Source: Setomelanomma holmii
Taxonomy: Eukaryota; Ascomycota; Dothideomycetes; Pleosporales; Phaeosphaeriaceae
DNA: 61,613 nucleotides
Assembly: GCA_010015745.1 (NCBI GenBank)
Contig: ML978241.1
Coordinates: forward strand, 1-61,613
Reading direction: 5' to 3'
Positions 1-11,809 of the stretch are shown in pieces. The notes under the pieces were generated by a model. The model saw only the letters and a list, made by a program, of their open reading frames with translations, ran no database searches and was not told the DNA's origin. Made by a program: the position numbers and the translations under genes. The number at the start of each line of letters is the position of its first letter. Within the stretch, counting starts at the first letter, position 1.

Positions 1-89
1 GGCACTAAGATCACTCATTTCACTCTTAAATGGAGACAATCATCTCAGTCTCTACACTACAGCCTTACGCTTCACTATAGTCTGGGGGG

Positions 90-916
90 GTGTGTTGCAC
101 GCTAGCAGGGCTATCCCTACACTCTCTCGTTGTACACGTATATATAGCTTCCCTCGTTCATAGCTACACAATCAACTCAGTCCTTCATTCCTCCTTCCAC
201 ATCACACATCCAAGAAAAATCGACGGCGTCAGAACTCTCCAAGAACTCACTCAATCCTATGTCTCGTGGTTCCACCCGATTTTGGACGATATCATTGATC
301 TTGAATGGCCCGAGGATGTCATCCAGGAAGCTTTGACTCAGTCGTCCCAACGATCACCTCCGCAGGCGGAGTTTTTGGAAAAGATCGTAAAGAGCTTGGG
401 TGGCCCAAATGCTATGCATAGTAGATCAATCATTCGCTCTGAAGTGCTCCGGCTCTTTGATGTAAGGGCTAGAAGGGACTCTACAACCGAGTATCGAGAC
501 CTGATTCGCGAACCATACGTGCACAAGTTGACGACGTCTTTAAATGACACCCCAGCCATATCTGCGCATGCAATTGAAAGACTGGCGGAGCCTCCGAAAC
601 CAGCTCCTTCATCGTCTCGTCGCAGGCATTTGTTCAGACGATAGAGAGAAACGACCTAATCCAGCATTTTGTTACGCGCTCGATCCGCCCGTACATATCA
701 CGTTGGGATATAATAATCACAGATTTCGTTCCGCAATTCCATACCGCACTCTCGGACTGTTTCGACATTTTTGAAGTTGTTTTCCCATTCTCTTCAATGA
801 ACACGACACACGAACATGCGAGTTGCATTTTCGTTGGCAAGCTGCCGAGTTGGCGAAGGAAAGGACGCGGATCAAGATTAATGTCAAAGCCCAGCTGGGA
901 ATCGGGAAGAAAGTGA
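90..916 (+). pseudogene. Unrecognised protein gene, frame broken
   Basis: Two reading frames follow one another. The first (90-644, 184 codons) has coding-like composition from about codon 40 onward. Near 620-630 the coding signal passes to another frame, which reads through motifs such as FVQTIERNDLIQHF and stops at 914-916. No good splice pair joins them, so a small indel in the TCGTCGCAGG stretch is the simplest explanation. No domain was recognised. The true start is uncertain, because the first 40 codons look like 5' leader. It could also be one gene with an intron I failed to see. Confidence 0.3.
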
Positions 917-1458
917 TGTTTAGTCGAGATATCCAGATATACATTCAAGGTGCATGCAAATGGTAATTCTATGGAAACAGCTCCCCGCATAGGCTTTACC
1001 GATGTGTGCTTAGAACTTGAAGCACGACGGCCATGCATATGGAATCACAAGAATCGTACATTGAAGCACGGCAGCCATACCTGTAAGTCTCTGTAGACAA
1101 CGTCTGATTCTCCTGACATGTTTTTGGCTATGTGGAGCTCGCCTGGATGGCATTGAGATGAACTCTCTATGGAAGGGCACTATCTCTTAGGCTAGTCCAA
1201 ATTTGGTATCGGCCCGAGCGTCAGGCATTATCAGCTTTTATCTGTACCCTAAGCACGACTAGTCCTTGATGCACATCGCAACATTGATCCTCCTCTTTTC
1301 TCTTCATTCAAACCACAAAGTGCCAAATACAGTTGTTTTGCCAATTGAACTACAAAAGCTAATATCTCACTCAAATAGCAACGGTCCAAGAGGGGAACAT
1401 CTATTCTTGCTGTTGAAAGGCTGCTGGCTCTAACCACTACAACCGAAGTTTACTTTCG

Positions 1459-2060
1459 ATGATGGCAGTGACCATGGCATCCAAATCACATCCATGGCTT
1501 GGCACGCGCAATGGACGTTTCGGAAGACCGCTCAAGGTCGTGTCTGCTTCGGTAGACCAGTCCAGGCCCAAGACGAAGCAGCGAATCCGAACATGTCAGT
1601 TGCGTACGCAAGAGTCCAGCTTCCTAGATCTACCTAGAGAAATCCGCTTGATGATCTACGAATGTTTGATGGGCCGCACGAACCACACAGTATTCGACAA
1701 GGCCTGAACCTTTGACCACGATGACGGCTCACAAATAGCTCAGCTGTTTTCATCATGATAACAAAGTCGGTACCGGGCATATCGATACCGGCCATAGGCA
1801 GGCAGATTAGCGCTGAAGCGTGGCCGGTTCTGATGCCAATTTTGAAGTACATCACACATCAACCCGCTCGCATGTTGACGGACAATCATAGTGCACGTGT
1901 GCTAGTCGCAGTTTCCGCGTCCCCGCTTGCTGCGCTCACTGGCTCTTCGAGTGCGCTTTCGAAGGATCCACTGCTTACGTATTTCGAAATTCTGCTCGCA
2001 GCGGAGCGGAATTATATCCATGATCCTGACGCCGACTCTGATCCCATCAACGACGGCTAA
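1459..2060 (+). pseudogene. 2EXR/F-box-like protein relic
   Basis: An ATG at 1459 opens 82 codons that contain FLDLPREIRLMIYECL, the N-terminal signature of the large fungal 2EXR/F-box-like family. The frame stops at 1705-1707. A second frame (1755-2060) carries ISAEAWPVLMPILKY, which resembles the stretch that normally follows in these proteins. The two halves are out of frame and the rest of a typical 250-350 residue member is missing. This is therefore a decayed copy. Function in the family is mostly unknown; the motif suggests protein-protein contact. Confidence 0.45.
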
Positions 2061-2692
2061 TACGAGGAGTACCCGTTTCACCTGTATCCATGAATGTACA
2101 AAGATGCTAGGTTTCGAAATACCGTCACAAAAGCCGCTCACCAGCTGGTCTACTGCAGAGCAAACGGCGACCGCTGCTCGGATTTGGAGATCGGTTTTGC
2201 CCAATTAGTCATTGGAAACCTTTCATACAGAAAGTCTATGCTCAACTTGGGACAGGCTCTTCCAAAGTAGTATGGCTCAACACTGGCTTCGATTGTTATA
2301 CGACCTGTCGCACACTTAATGACCAATAGAAACATCATTGCTCGCTTTGATAATGCCTGTTTGAGTGCATCTCCAACGAAGCCGTGGTGATGGCCAGCTG
2401 GTAGAGCTGTCCGGGGGAAGGAGTGGGAAGAGGACTGGGCAGAAGGAAAGACGCAACTTTGAAGCTATCTCCATGAGCTTCCATGCGCGCAGTGTACTAT
2501 GGGTGAGTGAACTCACGACATGTGACCTCCGCGAAAACTTTCATACCAGCAAACAAGCTTGTCACACAAGGTCTTTGCTTATTGCAGCTGGTCGTTGCAC
2601 GATATTTCTCTGGATAATCTTAGCTAACCTGCTCAACTCGCTACAAAGGTGCATCGAGAACCCTGCTCGTTCCGGCCCACACAACCCTCACA

Positions 2693-3258
2693 ATGACTTC
2701 ACAAGACTTCCTCATAGCCCTCCTGAATGAGCTGTCGACATGGTCTTTGCGCATTTGACATTCCACAGAACTGCTTGGCTGCCACAAGGTCTCGAAAACC
2801 TGGGACATATATCTGAAGAACTTGCCGTCAGTGTCTCAAGCGCTTTTCCGAATTTCTCAGTATATACAATCTCGTGAAAGTTTGGCGAGATCCGCTGCGA
2901 AGGGAACAAATATCGAGAAAGCATAGGAAAGAGTCATCGCCAGGGAAGACAACGGCGACGAAACTGCATAGTATTATTTCCATCCTCTATTCGAAATCTT
3001 AGACCCGACTCCAGACCCGGACGGAACACGAGATGAGATTGTTGTGCGAAAACAGGATGTTCTCACGGCGCTATTTGGAACGGGTGAAAAGGAAATCCGA
3101 CCGCATCATGGCGCAGCATATTCATCACATACCCACCATCAAAGAACGCTGAAATCGAGCTGCGCATTTCATCGAGCGCTATCCATGGGTGCCGTGCTTT
3201 TACAAAGTGGAGGAAGCATGTGAAAGTGTTCCAGGCCCCGGAGGGTATCACATTAGGT
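2693..3258 (+). pseudogene. F-box-like gene with three in-frame stops
   Basis: From the ATG at 2693 one frame runs unbroken by indels to about 3258. It is interrupted by TGA at 2756-2758, TAG at 2924-2926 and TAG at 2969-2971. The N-terminus has the pattern of a fungal F-box: LLNELSTW, then LLGCHKVSKTWDIYLKN and SVSQALFRI. Further on are acidic and polar stretches such as FEILDPTPDPDGTRDEIVV. Keeping the frame across three stops over more than 180 codons argues for recent nonsense mutation rather than random sequence. The frame ends where the MITE at 3259 begins. F-box proteins normally recruit substrates to SCF ubiquitin ligases; this copy cannot do so as it stands. Confidence 0.5.
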
Positions 3259-3480
3259 CAGACTTGCTATCAGTCAGTTCAGTCCGAATTGAAATCCGTG
3301 CACGCTGCCAAAACCTTATATCTCATCACGGTAAGGGAGGAAATTGAAGTTGTGAGCATGGCTTTACTTGTTTTGTCTATGCGCACGATACTTAATGAGG
3401 TATGTGCTTCCGTTGGTGTAGCAGCAGCACTAGCGTGCACGGATTTCAGTCCGGACTGAACTGACTGATAGCAAGTCATG
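3259..3480. mobile_element. MITE-like element with long terminal inverted repeats
   Basis: The left end (3259 on) and the reverse complement of the right end (to 3480) match over about 49 bases with two substitutions and one single-base indel. They share a core ACTTGCTATCAGTCAGTTCA and later AAATCCGTGCACGCT. The element is flanked by ATTAGGT at 3252-3258 and again at 3481-3487, a 7-bp target duplication, or 8 bp with one mismatch. Ends of the form CA...TG and a 7-8 bp duplication suggest a non-autonomous hAT-type element; the superfamily is inference. No transposase is encoded in its 222 bp. Confidence 0.75.
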
Positions 3481-3489
3481 ATTAGGTAA

Positions 3490-3857
3490 TCTCCAGAGCA
3501 TGGAGGCAATTCATCGACAACGATGAATACACCATTGAGGCTTTATTGCGTCTACCCCCCATTCGAGCTATGATGCCAGCATTACTAACAAAATGGCAGT
3601 CAGAGGACGTGGCATTCGCCGTGGCGGTTGAGGACGACGATGAGTCATTTTCGAGCGGCAATGAAATGGTTTCTTCTGGTGAGGTACAAGCCATGATTTG
3701 GGGCAAAGAACTATGCTGTACTGGTCTACGAAGCCTGGGTAACCGGGCTTCTTTGCCGAGCGCACATGATAGTGAAGAAGCCGGATTTCGGTTAGCGGTT
3801 TTGCGCAGATCTGTTGTTCATGCTTTGCGATTGCTCATACTCGCGCGAAATACCTAA
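3490..3857 (+). other. Open reading-frame fragment after the MITE
   Basis: A frame entering from about 3490 reads AWRQFIDNDEYTIEALLRL, then an acidic serine-rich stretch, and stops at 3857. It has no ATG near its start. It could be the 3' remainder of the F-box-like gene cut by the MITE, or a separate relic. No domain was recognised. Confidence 0.25.
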
Positions 3858-4461
3858 AATTTTTCCTCGCCTATTTCTGAGAGCAGAAGCTAATTGGTCT
3901 GCTCCAGCTTGCCTTCCTTTCGCAGTGGCTGTTATTCGAGCACTGCCGAGTTGACGCGCAAATCTGAAACGTCTTGACATGTACCAAGACTCCGCCTTTG
4001 CCAATTTCACTTCTGGGTGTTCGGTGGGGGCGCAGCGCTCGGAGGATCTCTTTGGCCAAGGTCTCGCCCATGTTCTAGAGTTGCTTCATACATCAGGAGC
4101 CAGCTTTCCACCACGTACCAAACCTTGGTACTCAGGTATCCGCCATGAGCGTCCCACATCCAAGTAAGATTATAAAGTGGAGATGTCTACCATGTGATGG
4201 AGACCAGGAATTGCAAGCTGTTCAACAGTCCCTCTTCACATTCGTTCTTTTCTGCACTTATTCTTGCATCGCATCGCAATCATTCACTATTTCATTCTGC
4301 AGGATACCCATAGTGAAGACCACGATAATCTCCAACATCGCAAGGTACCCTTATTCATAGCTTTATGTAGTCTTCCAGGTTGTGAATGACAAGCAGATAG
4401 AAACTGATTCCTGTGTGATTGTGATCAAAGGACTGTATCAAGTACTACAATACGAGTCACA
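3858..4461. other. Intergenic, nothing recognised
   Basis: Short overlapping ORFs only, with no motif, tRNA or repeat that I can support. It lies downstream of the tyrosinase gene, which is on the minus strand. Confidence 0.4.
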
Positions 4462-5663
4462 TCATTCGTAGATATAACACAGCGGAGTGTCCCCCAAAGT
4501 ATCTAGCACGTCCTCAATCGGCAAATGCTCACCCAACACTCCAACATCTAAAGGATCGTGAATCGTAGCATTCGGACTCGGCGGGGTGTTCCTAATGGTT
4601 CTTGTCCCGGCAATGGTCCTCGCTAGATCCGGATGCAGAGCTTGCCACATCCAGTACACACGATTGACCAGGGCATGATGCTGGTAGAAAGCCGGATCAT
4701 TGAGCGAGGAGAAGACATCAGAGGCGTCGCCGCACATAGAGAAGTGGCCAGCACCATGTAGACGCAGCGTGCCTGGTGGACTTTGAAACTCGTCCTGGAA
4801 GGCTGCGATAGACGAGGAATGGTTTCCGGCAAGAACGTCGAACAAAGCCTGGTCGGTGAAGCGGGCTGCCGCAGCTATCGTGAGGTCGCGGCGCAGACAG
4901 CGCGGATTGTAATCGAGCTGATTCTTCATAACCGGTACGAAGTCTTGCATAGCTGGTCGAATAGGACCGATGTTGATCACACGATTGGCGAATGGACCTG
5001 ACTTTACACAGCCGCCGCCTTTACCAGATGGCAGGTATACTTGTCCCGCACCGGTAAGGCTTCCATTATGCGCGAAGAAGTCGCCATCGCCGCCCAAGCT
5101 TGTAACACTGCCGTCAAAAGGTGGCGAATCCCAGAGGTTGTCCTTATATTTGAACCAGTTCCAATATGGTAATGCGCCTGAATATCCACATTGGTCGCGC
5201 AAAGTTTCCTCCCACAGATGTATCAAGTAGCGATGCCACGTGAGGAAGTTACCGGTCCCGTCAATGTAGTCCGTGAGATTGACGTGGGCTGCGACAAATT
5301 CGTCGAAGTAGTTCTGAGCGGCGGAGAACGTCGGATTGAGGTTAGGTAAGTCCCAAAGACAATTGACGGCTGTGATGTACTCTTTTCTCTCGGTATTCGA
5401 GAGCTTTTCCCTGATTAGATATCAGATGATGCAAGTTTTGATGCAGTAGGTAGCGCTGCTTACCAGTCTCGCCTGACGCGTGCCTTCTCCAAAGTGCACT
5501 CGTTGGGATCGCAACCTGTTCCAGCTTTCCGTAGAGCCTCGATTGTCAGAGCTTGGAAGTCGTCGACATTGCGCGCCTGGTCTAGTCTCGCTGCAGAAAT
5601 GGTGACGATGTGTGCTGCCGTTAGCACTGTGAATAAAAATATGAGGCCACAAGTGAACCTCAT
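4462..5663 (-). CDS. Secreted tyrosinase family protein
   Basis: Two exons, 5663-5464 and 5410-4462, with a 53-nt GTAAGC...CAG intron, give 382 residues. The N-terminus from MRFTCGLIF to about residue 25 is a signal peptide. The copper-A region reads FVAAHVNLT, then GTGNFLTWHRYLIHLWEE, then CGYSGALPYWNW. The copper-B region has LHGAGHFSMCGD (HxxxH) and DPAFYQHHALVNRVYWMWQ. Enzymes of this family oxidise phenols to quinones using two copper ions held by six histidines. The expected second copper-A histidine, normally in HGTGNFL, is an aspartate here (DGTGNFL). The protein may therefore be inactive or altered. It is divergent with the GH92 gene across about 1 kb. Confidence 0.85.
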
Positions 5664-6634
5664 AGTGAGGGCGATCTGTTCGTAGTCTTAAAGTCGGAGG
5701 GAGGTGTGCAAGAAGAAGAGATAATAATCATTTATTGAAGCAAAAATGTAAGCAAGTGTGATAGGGCTTGGTATGGCAGTCAACCCGGTGGAGTAAGTCT
5801 GCTTTTGGAAGGTACGCCCCGTAGGTGAGGAATAGTGTTGCTGGATCGTATGGTTTCTGTCAGCTGCTATCCCTCAAAAGAACGATAACTTCAATAATCG
5901 AAAAAATCGAAAGAGCTTGACTTAGCGTCCCGAGCTTGGCCACAGGATGGTCGACTTTCCGAGATCATTCGGGTAACCACAGTGGTAGCGTACACTAAGT
6001 TATCGTGATCATCGAGATCAGGCGTCCAACATGAAGCTTTAGCCGGGACCCCTGTAATCATATCAGTATGCACCATACCGCTTCGCCTTGTTCCGCTGAG
6101 TAGCAACTCGAGGCCTGTCAGTATTGAGCTCGCCTTCATAGTGTCGAAAAACAGCGCGACGTTCTTCCTGTGCCATTGAGCATTCTGTCGAGATGTGGAG
6201 CAGCTCGGTTGCTGCATATGAGACCCGATCGTGGAGGCCTGAATGTACGAGATAGCAGACTGTATTGAATGAGGCGAACCCAGATGTTTCGAATTCACGA
6301 CCAAAATGCATCGTCGTGGTGTTTTGAGTGTGGAAGAAGACGGCAGCGGAAATCTCCTGCCGAGCCGCTCGCTCGCTCGCTCCTCCGTGTCTTGGCAGGT
6401 ACCAGAAGGAGAAAGGAGGGGCTAGGACTACGTCATGCTTCACCATTACTGCTTACACCAAGCACAACGCCGTCGCGATGTAACCTCAAAGCTTGTTCTT
6501 ATCTTGATGAGGCGAAGAATAACGTCTGCACGGGTTGCGATGTGCAGGAGTGGGGTAAATTGTCCCACGATATGCAAACGCACGCGTGATAAACAACCCG
6601 ATCCTCCTCTTGAGGTTCTTCAATCCTCATCACA
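5664..6634. other. Divergent intergenic region between tyrosinase and GH92
   Basis: About 970 bp separates two genes transcribed away from each other, so it should hold both promoters. A 137-codon minus-strand ORF (5891-6304) shows no recognisable domain and I do not call it a gene. Confidence 0.4.
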
Positions 6635-9249
6635 ATGCTGGTCAGAAAGTTGCTACACGTTCTCGTTGCCATTGGCTGCGCTCTAGCACAAGACATCGAT
6701 TACACGCAATTCGTGAACCCTTTCATCGGCTCCGAAGGTGGGATACCTGGCTACGCATGCAAGTGAACATTCTCAATCAAATCAGCAACTTGCTAACGTT
6801 CAATAGATGGAGGCGGAGATGTCTTCGTTGGCGGAACAGTCCCATTTGGAATGGTAAAGCTGGGTCTGGACACGTATGAAGAGCCCATCAACCAAAGCGC
6901 ACTGAACGGCGGATGGACGCCCAAAGGCTATGTCACTGGTATCAGTCTGATGCACGAGTCGGGAACTGGAGGTGGGCCCAAGTACGCAACGTCGATGTAC
7001 GAGTGCATGTGAGCCATCTACTGACCTCGTATATCAACCTTTAGGTATGGCTTCCCGTCTCAAATGCCATTAGTGACAATCGACGACGATGTGAACTTGC
7101 TCGACAATCGGACTTACTGGCAGAGTAGAGTATGTTGACAATGCTAGTGAAGAGTATGGTTGGACTGACATAAACTCAGGTTGCCGAGGATGTAGCAAGC
7201 GTTGGCTACTTTCGCACACAGCTGCAGTCCGGAGTGGCTGTCGAGTTATCAGCCGCGCGACATGCTGGATTGTATCACTACACCTACCCTGCAAGAGCAG
7301 AGAAACACGTACTGGTAGACTTTTCGCACTACTTACCTAACCCGACTCGATCTTGGGACACACAGTTCTACACGGGTGGTGAGATCGAGATCCAGCCCAA
7401 CTCAAGTACCTATACTGGGTATTTAAGCATTGGCGGAGGGTGGTGTATAGGTGCTCCGGTGACAGTATACGTCTGTGGAGAGTTCGACAACCAGCCCTCC
7501 GAAGCCCGAACGTTCAAAGGCAAGAACACGTTTCCAACGAGCCGCCACTTTCGAAGTTTTGACAATGCAACAACGCCGAGGCCAATGTATACTGGATCGA
7601 CCGCACACTCAGGACCAATGAATGATCGTGTGGGCGCACTCTTCTCGTGGAACAATACTACGGAAGTTAGGTCGCGTGTTGGCATATCGTTCATGTCGGT
7701 TGACAAAGCTTGTGCATACAAGAACTCAGAGCTTGCGTCGTGGTCGATCGAAGAGACCACTAAAGCAGCACGAGACGAATGGAACCGAGACGTATTCTCT
7801 AAAATCCGTGTTGATGTAGCAGAATCCGCGAACAAGACCCGTCTTGCCTTGCTATACTCGAGCTTGTACTTCATGCATCTGATACCAAGCGACCGCATTG
7901 GTGAGAACCCGCTTTGGGAGTCCGATGAGCCATATTGGGATGACTTCTACACCATGTGGGATCTTTTCCGCAATCAAGTGTCCTTGTGGCACCTGATTCA
8001 GCCAAGCTACTACGAATCTATGATTCGATCGCTCATTGACATGTTCAAGAACGAGGGTTACCTACCTGACGGTCGGTCTGGCAATTACAATGGGCTCGTT
8101 CAGGGTGGTTCGAATGCGGACAACGTGCTCGCAGATGCGTACGTCAAGGGTTTTCGAGGCGACATCAACTGGACGGAAGGGTATGCGGCCGTGAAGAAGG
8201 ATGCTGATGTAGTTCCATTCTTCGACCAGAATCCAGTGGACCCACAAGGCTCGCTCAAGGAAGGTCGCTCAGCACTTGATGACTGGATACCACTTGGCTA
8301 CGTGTCAGCAGACAGAAACACACGTGCGGTATCAAAGACTGTAGAGTACTCGCTCAACGACTTCGCTGTAAGCCAAATTGCCGCCGGTGAAGCACCAGGA
8401 GGGCAGGATCTCTACTTTCGCAGATCTGCGGGCTGGCAGCTGAGCTGGGATGCGCGTGCGACTGCACGTAACTTCACAGGCTTCGTCATGCCTCGCTACG
8501 CGAATGGCACCTTCCACGAGACATACAACACCACCAATTGCGGAGACTGCAATTGGGCGGATGAAAGCTATGAGGGCACAGCCTTCGAGTATTCATTCGT
8601 CATTCCGCACGACGTCGAGCGCATGATTGACCTCATGGGTGGCGCACAGCATTTCGAACAACGCCTCGACTATGTCTTCCAGCCCAACACCTCCGGGGTA
8701 GATCTAGGTGTGAATGGTCTCGGCATCACTACGATCAACAATGTGGCAAATGAGCCTGACTTTCAGACTCCATATCTATTCAACTACCTGAATAAGCAAT
8801 GGAAAAGCGTGGAGCGTTCGCGCCAGCTTGCCAATGACTTTTACTTCAATACCAGCAACGGAATTCCTGGCAACTCGGACGCTGGTGCGCTCAACTGCTG
8901 GCTGATCTGGCAGATGCTTGGCTTGTATCCCATCGTCACGACACCGGTATATTTACTGGAAAGTCCATGGTTTAGCGACATCAACATCACCGTGAACTAC
9001 AACGCGACGTTGCGCATTCGTGCAGAGGGCCTCGATGATGGAGATGGGAGGCAAGGATACTACGTGCAAAGCGTTGCCATCAACGGCCAGGCGTGGAACA
9101 AGAATTGGTTCGAGCATGCGGATGCTGGCGGCATTATGACGGAAGGCGGTGAGATTGTGTTCACCTTAGGAAGCGACCAGAAGATATGGGAGACAGGCAA
9201 TGTGCCACCAAGTCCGGGTCATCAGGTTGTAGACGCCGGCATGGGTTGA
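6635..9249 (+). CDS. GH92 family alpha-mannosidase, secreted
   Basis: Four exons (6635-6737, 6807-6981, 7045-7129, 7180-9249) with introns of 69, 63 and 50 nt join to exactly 811 codons, 810 residues, the usual GH92 size. A signal peptide (MLVRKLLHVLVAIGCALAQ) is followed by the family start YTQFVNPFIGSE, then TVPFGMVKLGLDT across the first junction. Later landmarks are EPYWDDFYTMWDLFRNQ, DGRSGNYNG, NADNVLADAYVKG and the C-terminal PGNSDAGALNCWLIWQMLG. GH92 enzymes are calcium-dependent exo-alpha-mannosidases, often alpha-1,2, that trim mannan or N-glycans. The catalytic linkage cannot be told from sequence alone. The first donor (GTGGGA) was chosen because it restores the conserved start of the domain. 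Confidence 0.92.
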
Positions 9250-9676
9250 GCTGTGTCGTAAGCGAAACGATGAAGTTGGGAGTGTTGGGCTGGGCTACCA
9301 ATCGGAAGCAAGCATCCGAGTGCTCTTGCGCCAACGAATGCGCCTGTTGTCGATCAGCCGCCGCCTTCAATCATCCTACATCAACCACCACAGCCAAACA
9401 CAAGCAGGCAAAACGTGCGAATTTACCATCGCTGCACTTTGTCGATGACCATACTATCCAATAAGTCTTAGTAATTTCGTCGCGATGACTAGGATGCAAA
9501 CAAGGCCAGGAAATTGACCTTCGTGGGTGCGACCAATGGTTTACTTGAATGTGACCTTCCCGTTTGACACCATGAACATGTGGCTCCTGAAGTGGCGATC
9601 CGAGGAATTACAAAGATCTTAAAGGAAGCTGACAGACAGAGACACTCTTTCCTACTACCTCTGCATTTGCGCCACG
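9250..9676. other. Intergenic between GH92 and CE1 genes
   Basis: Presumed GH92 3' end and promoter of the esterase gene. No other feature seen. Confidence 0.4.
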
Positions 9677-10773
9677 ATGATTCGGCTCGCGATCTTGTTG
9701 GTCTCGAGTTTGCTGCAACTTGGAGCTGCGCATCCTCATACTGGACGTCTAGCTCCACGTGCGAGCTCAGGATGCGGCAAGAAACCATTCCTTCCAGGCA
9801 TCACACAGTATCGCGGCATCAAGAGTAGTGGAAAAGATCGCAGCTACTCTTTTCACTTGCCGTCTTCATACAACGTCACCAATGCTTATCCTGCTGTCCT
9901 CGGCTTCCATGGCTCGAGTAGTATCGGCGCTTTCTTCGAGCTTGACACTAAGATGAGCGAGCAGCGTTACAGTGGTAGCAAGATCATGGTCTATCCTAAT
10001 GGCGTTGGTGGAAATTGGGCGGGTCCGACGTACCATACAGGAAGTACGGTGGCGGATGATGTGCAGTTCGTGAAGGACATCATTGAGGACGTCAAAGGCC
10101 AATCCTGTGTCGACGAGGAGAATGTCTTTGGGGTTGGGTGAGTTAAACATTGCGCAAGCTCATGACGACGCTGTGCTGATCCTTGCAGTATGTCTAATGG
10201 TGGTGGATTCATCGGCACTCTAGCCTGTGACCCTGTCGGGAGCACGCTCTTCAAAGCTCTGGCTGCTCACTCCGGAGCATTTTATACGGACGTGAGTGGG
10301 CCAGACAATGGATGTTCCCCAGCAAAGATCGTTCCCATGATCGAGATCCATGGTGCTGCCGACAAGACAGTCAAGTACGAAGGTGGGCAAGGCGATGGCG
10401 GACCGGAGCCAGCTATCATGGACTGGTAAGTTTGATGTTTGTTGATCCAGAGTCCGCAGCTGACAATGATGAAAGGCTTCAATGGTGGACTCAGCGCGAT
10501 CGATGCACGGCCAAGATCGAAGAGTCGCTGAATGATGAAAAGGTCCAGCGATCATCGTGGACCTGTGATGGCAAAGCAGGCTTGCTCCAGCACTATAAAG
10601 TCAACGACCTAGGTAAGATGACCATCCACGGTTGTCAACTCGGGCTTACGCACAACACAGGCCATTGCTGGGCGGATACGGACCCTAATCTGTCTCAGAT
10701 ATCTGTGCCTCAGCTACCCACCGTGATCAGGGCGAGCGAGATTATCATGAAATTCTTCGACGACATGTCTTAG
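9677..10773 (+). CDS. Secreted CE1 esterase, feruloyl esterase C-like
   Basis: Three exons (9677-10137, 10189-10425, 10476-10773) with introns of 51 and 50 nt give 331 residues. The N-terminus MIRLAILLVSSLLQLGAAH is a signal peptide. The alpha/beta-hydrolase landmarks are all present: PAVLGFHGSS (oxyanion region), GVGMSNGGGF spanning the first splice junction with the nucleophile Ser, HGAADKTV with the acid Asp, and HNTGHCW with the catalytic His. The closest known type is the fungal feruloyl esterase/poly-hydroxybutyrate-depolymerase-like group of CE1. It would release phenolic or acyl groups from plant polysaccharide outside the cell. Acetylxylan esterase is an alternative reading of the same fold. 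Confidence 0.88.
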
Positions 10774-11411
10774 CCAATGAGAACAAATGATGGGCTGTCC
10801 TGAGGGTCATCGGCTGCTGATGCCATCTTGGATCGGCTAATGTCAAGTGTCGTAGCTTTGCTGCAACCGCCGCATGACCGCATTTGTAACTTCTGGGACT
10901 GCGACGGTTCGAGAATGCTGAAACACCTCACAACAACTCCGCAACACTCATGCGCCACAGTCTTCCCCACCTGTCATTCGCCGAACCATCCAACAAGTGG
11001 TTTTGTGACGCGCATAGCATTCTGCCTGAAGTCCAAGGACGTCGCTCGGGTCTCTCATAGTCTCCACATCCGAATGCATCATTAAGACGAAGGTATTATG
11101 ACACTGCGCAACAACTGTCCGACCCACCATGACCGTCGACCGATCGGCCGATCACACGCGTGTAGCATCAGACTACGATGAAGGAAGCACTGCGCTGTTC
11201 GAGATCAAGCGTATGCGTTGCGGCCCCAGACATAAGAAGGTCAATACCCGCATGAGAACCATGATCAACATCAGCCTATCTCAACTTCTATTCCATCTTA
11301 CATTCTTTCTGCGTCTGTGACTGCATTCCGACCCGGCGTCGTTCATTTCCACAAGTACAGATCTTCGCAAGCATCAAACACTACCCTGACCAGCTACTCA
11401 ATACCGTCAAC
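10774..11411. other. Intergenic upstream of the BAS2-like gene
   Basis: Presumed 3' end of the esterase and promoter of the small secreted protein. Only short uninformative ORFs. Confidence 0.4.
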
Positions 11412-11809
11412 ATGCGTTTCACCATCGCCACCATCTTCGCTCGTAAGCCAACCCAACCAGCCCCAATTGGTCTCTCACCACGTTTTCGTGCCGACACACT
11501 AACCCTCCCACAGTCGCCACCATGGCCACCGCGCAAGTCACGCCCAACAACGCAGGCGCAAAGAACGTCGGGGCCGGTAACGGCGCGCAGTTCATCACCG
11601 GCGGCTGCGTCTCTGATGCCGACTGCAGCAGCGCATGCTGCGCCCAAGTGGCCTCAAGCGGCAAGGGTGTCTGCAGTGCTGAGGCTGCTAGTTTACAGAA
11701 TGGGAAGACGGGCTGTGGATTTTCAGACCCGAATGCTGCGCAGGTGATTGCGGCGGCGAAGGCGCAGGTTGCGAAGCAGGGGTTCAAGAGAGTTGTTAGG
11801 GAGGAGTAG
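11412..11809 (+). CDS. Small Cys-rich secreted protein, BAS2-like effector candidate
   Basis: Two exons (11412-11442 and 11514-11809) around a 71-nt intron with ACTAACC before the acceptor give 108 residues. The splice creates a clean signal peptide, MRFTIATIFALATMATAQ. The mature protein has six cysteines, in GGCVSDADCSSACCA, GVCS and NGKTGCGF. This layout and spacing match what I remember of biotrophy-associated secreted protein 2 of Magnaporthe oryzae and its relatives. Three disulfides are likely. Proteins of this group are secreted during plant colonisation; a role here is inference. The homology is from memory. Confidence 0.8.
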
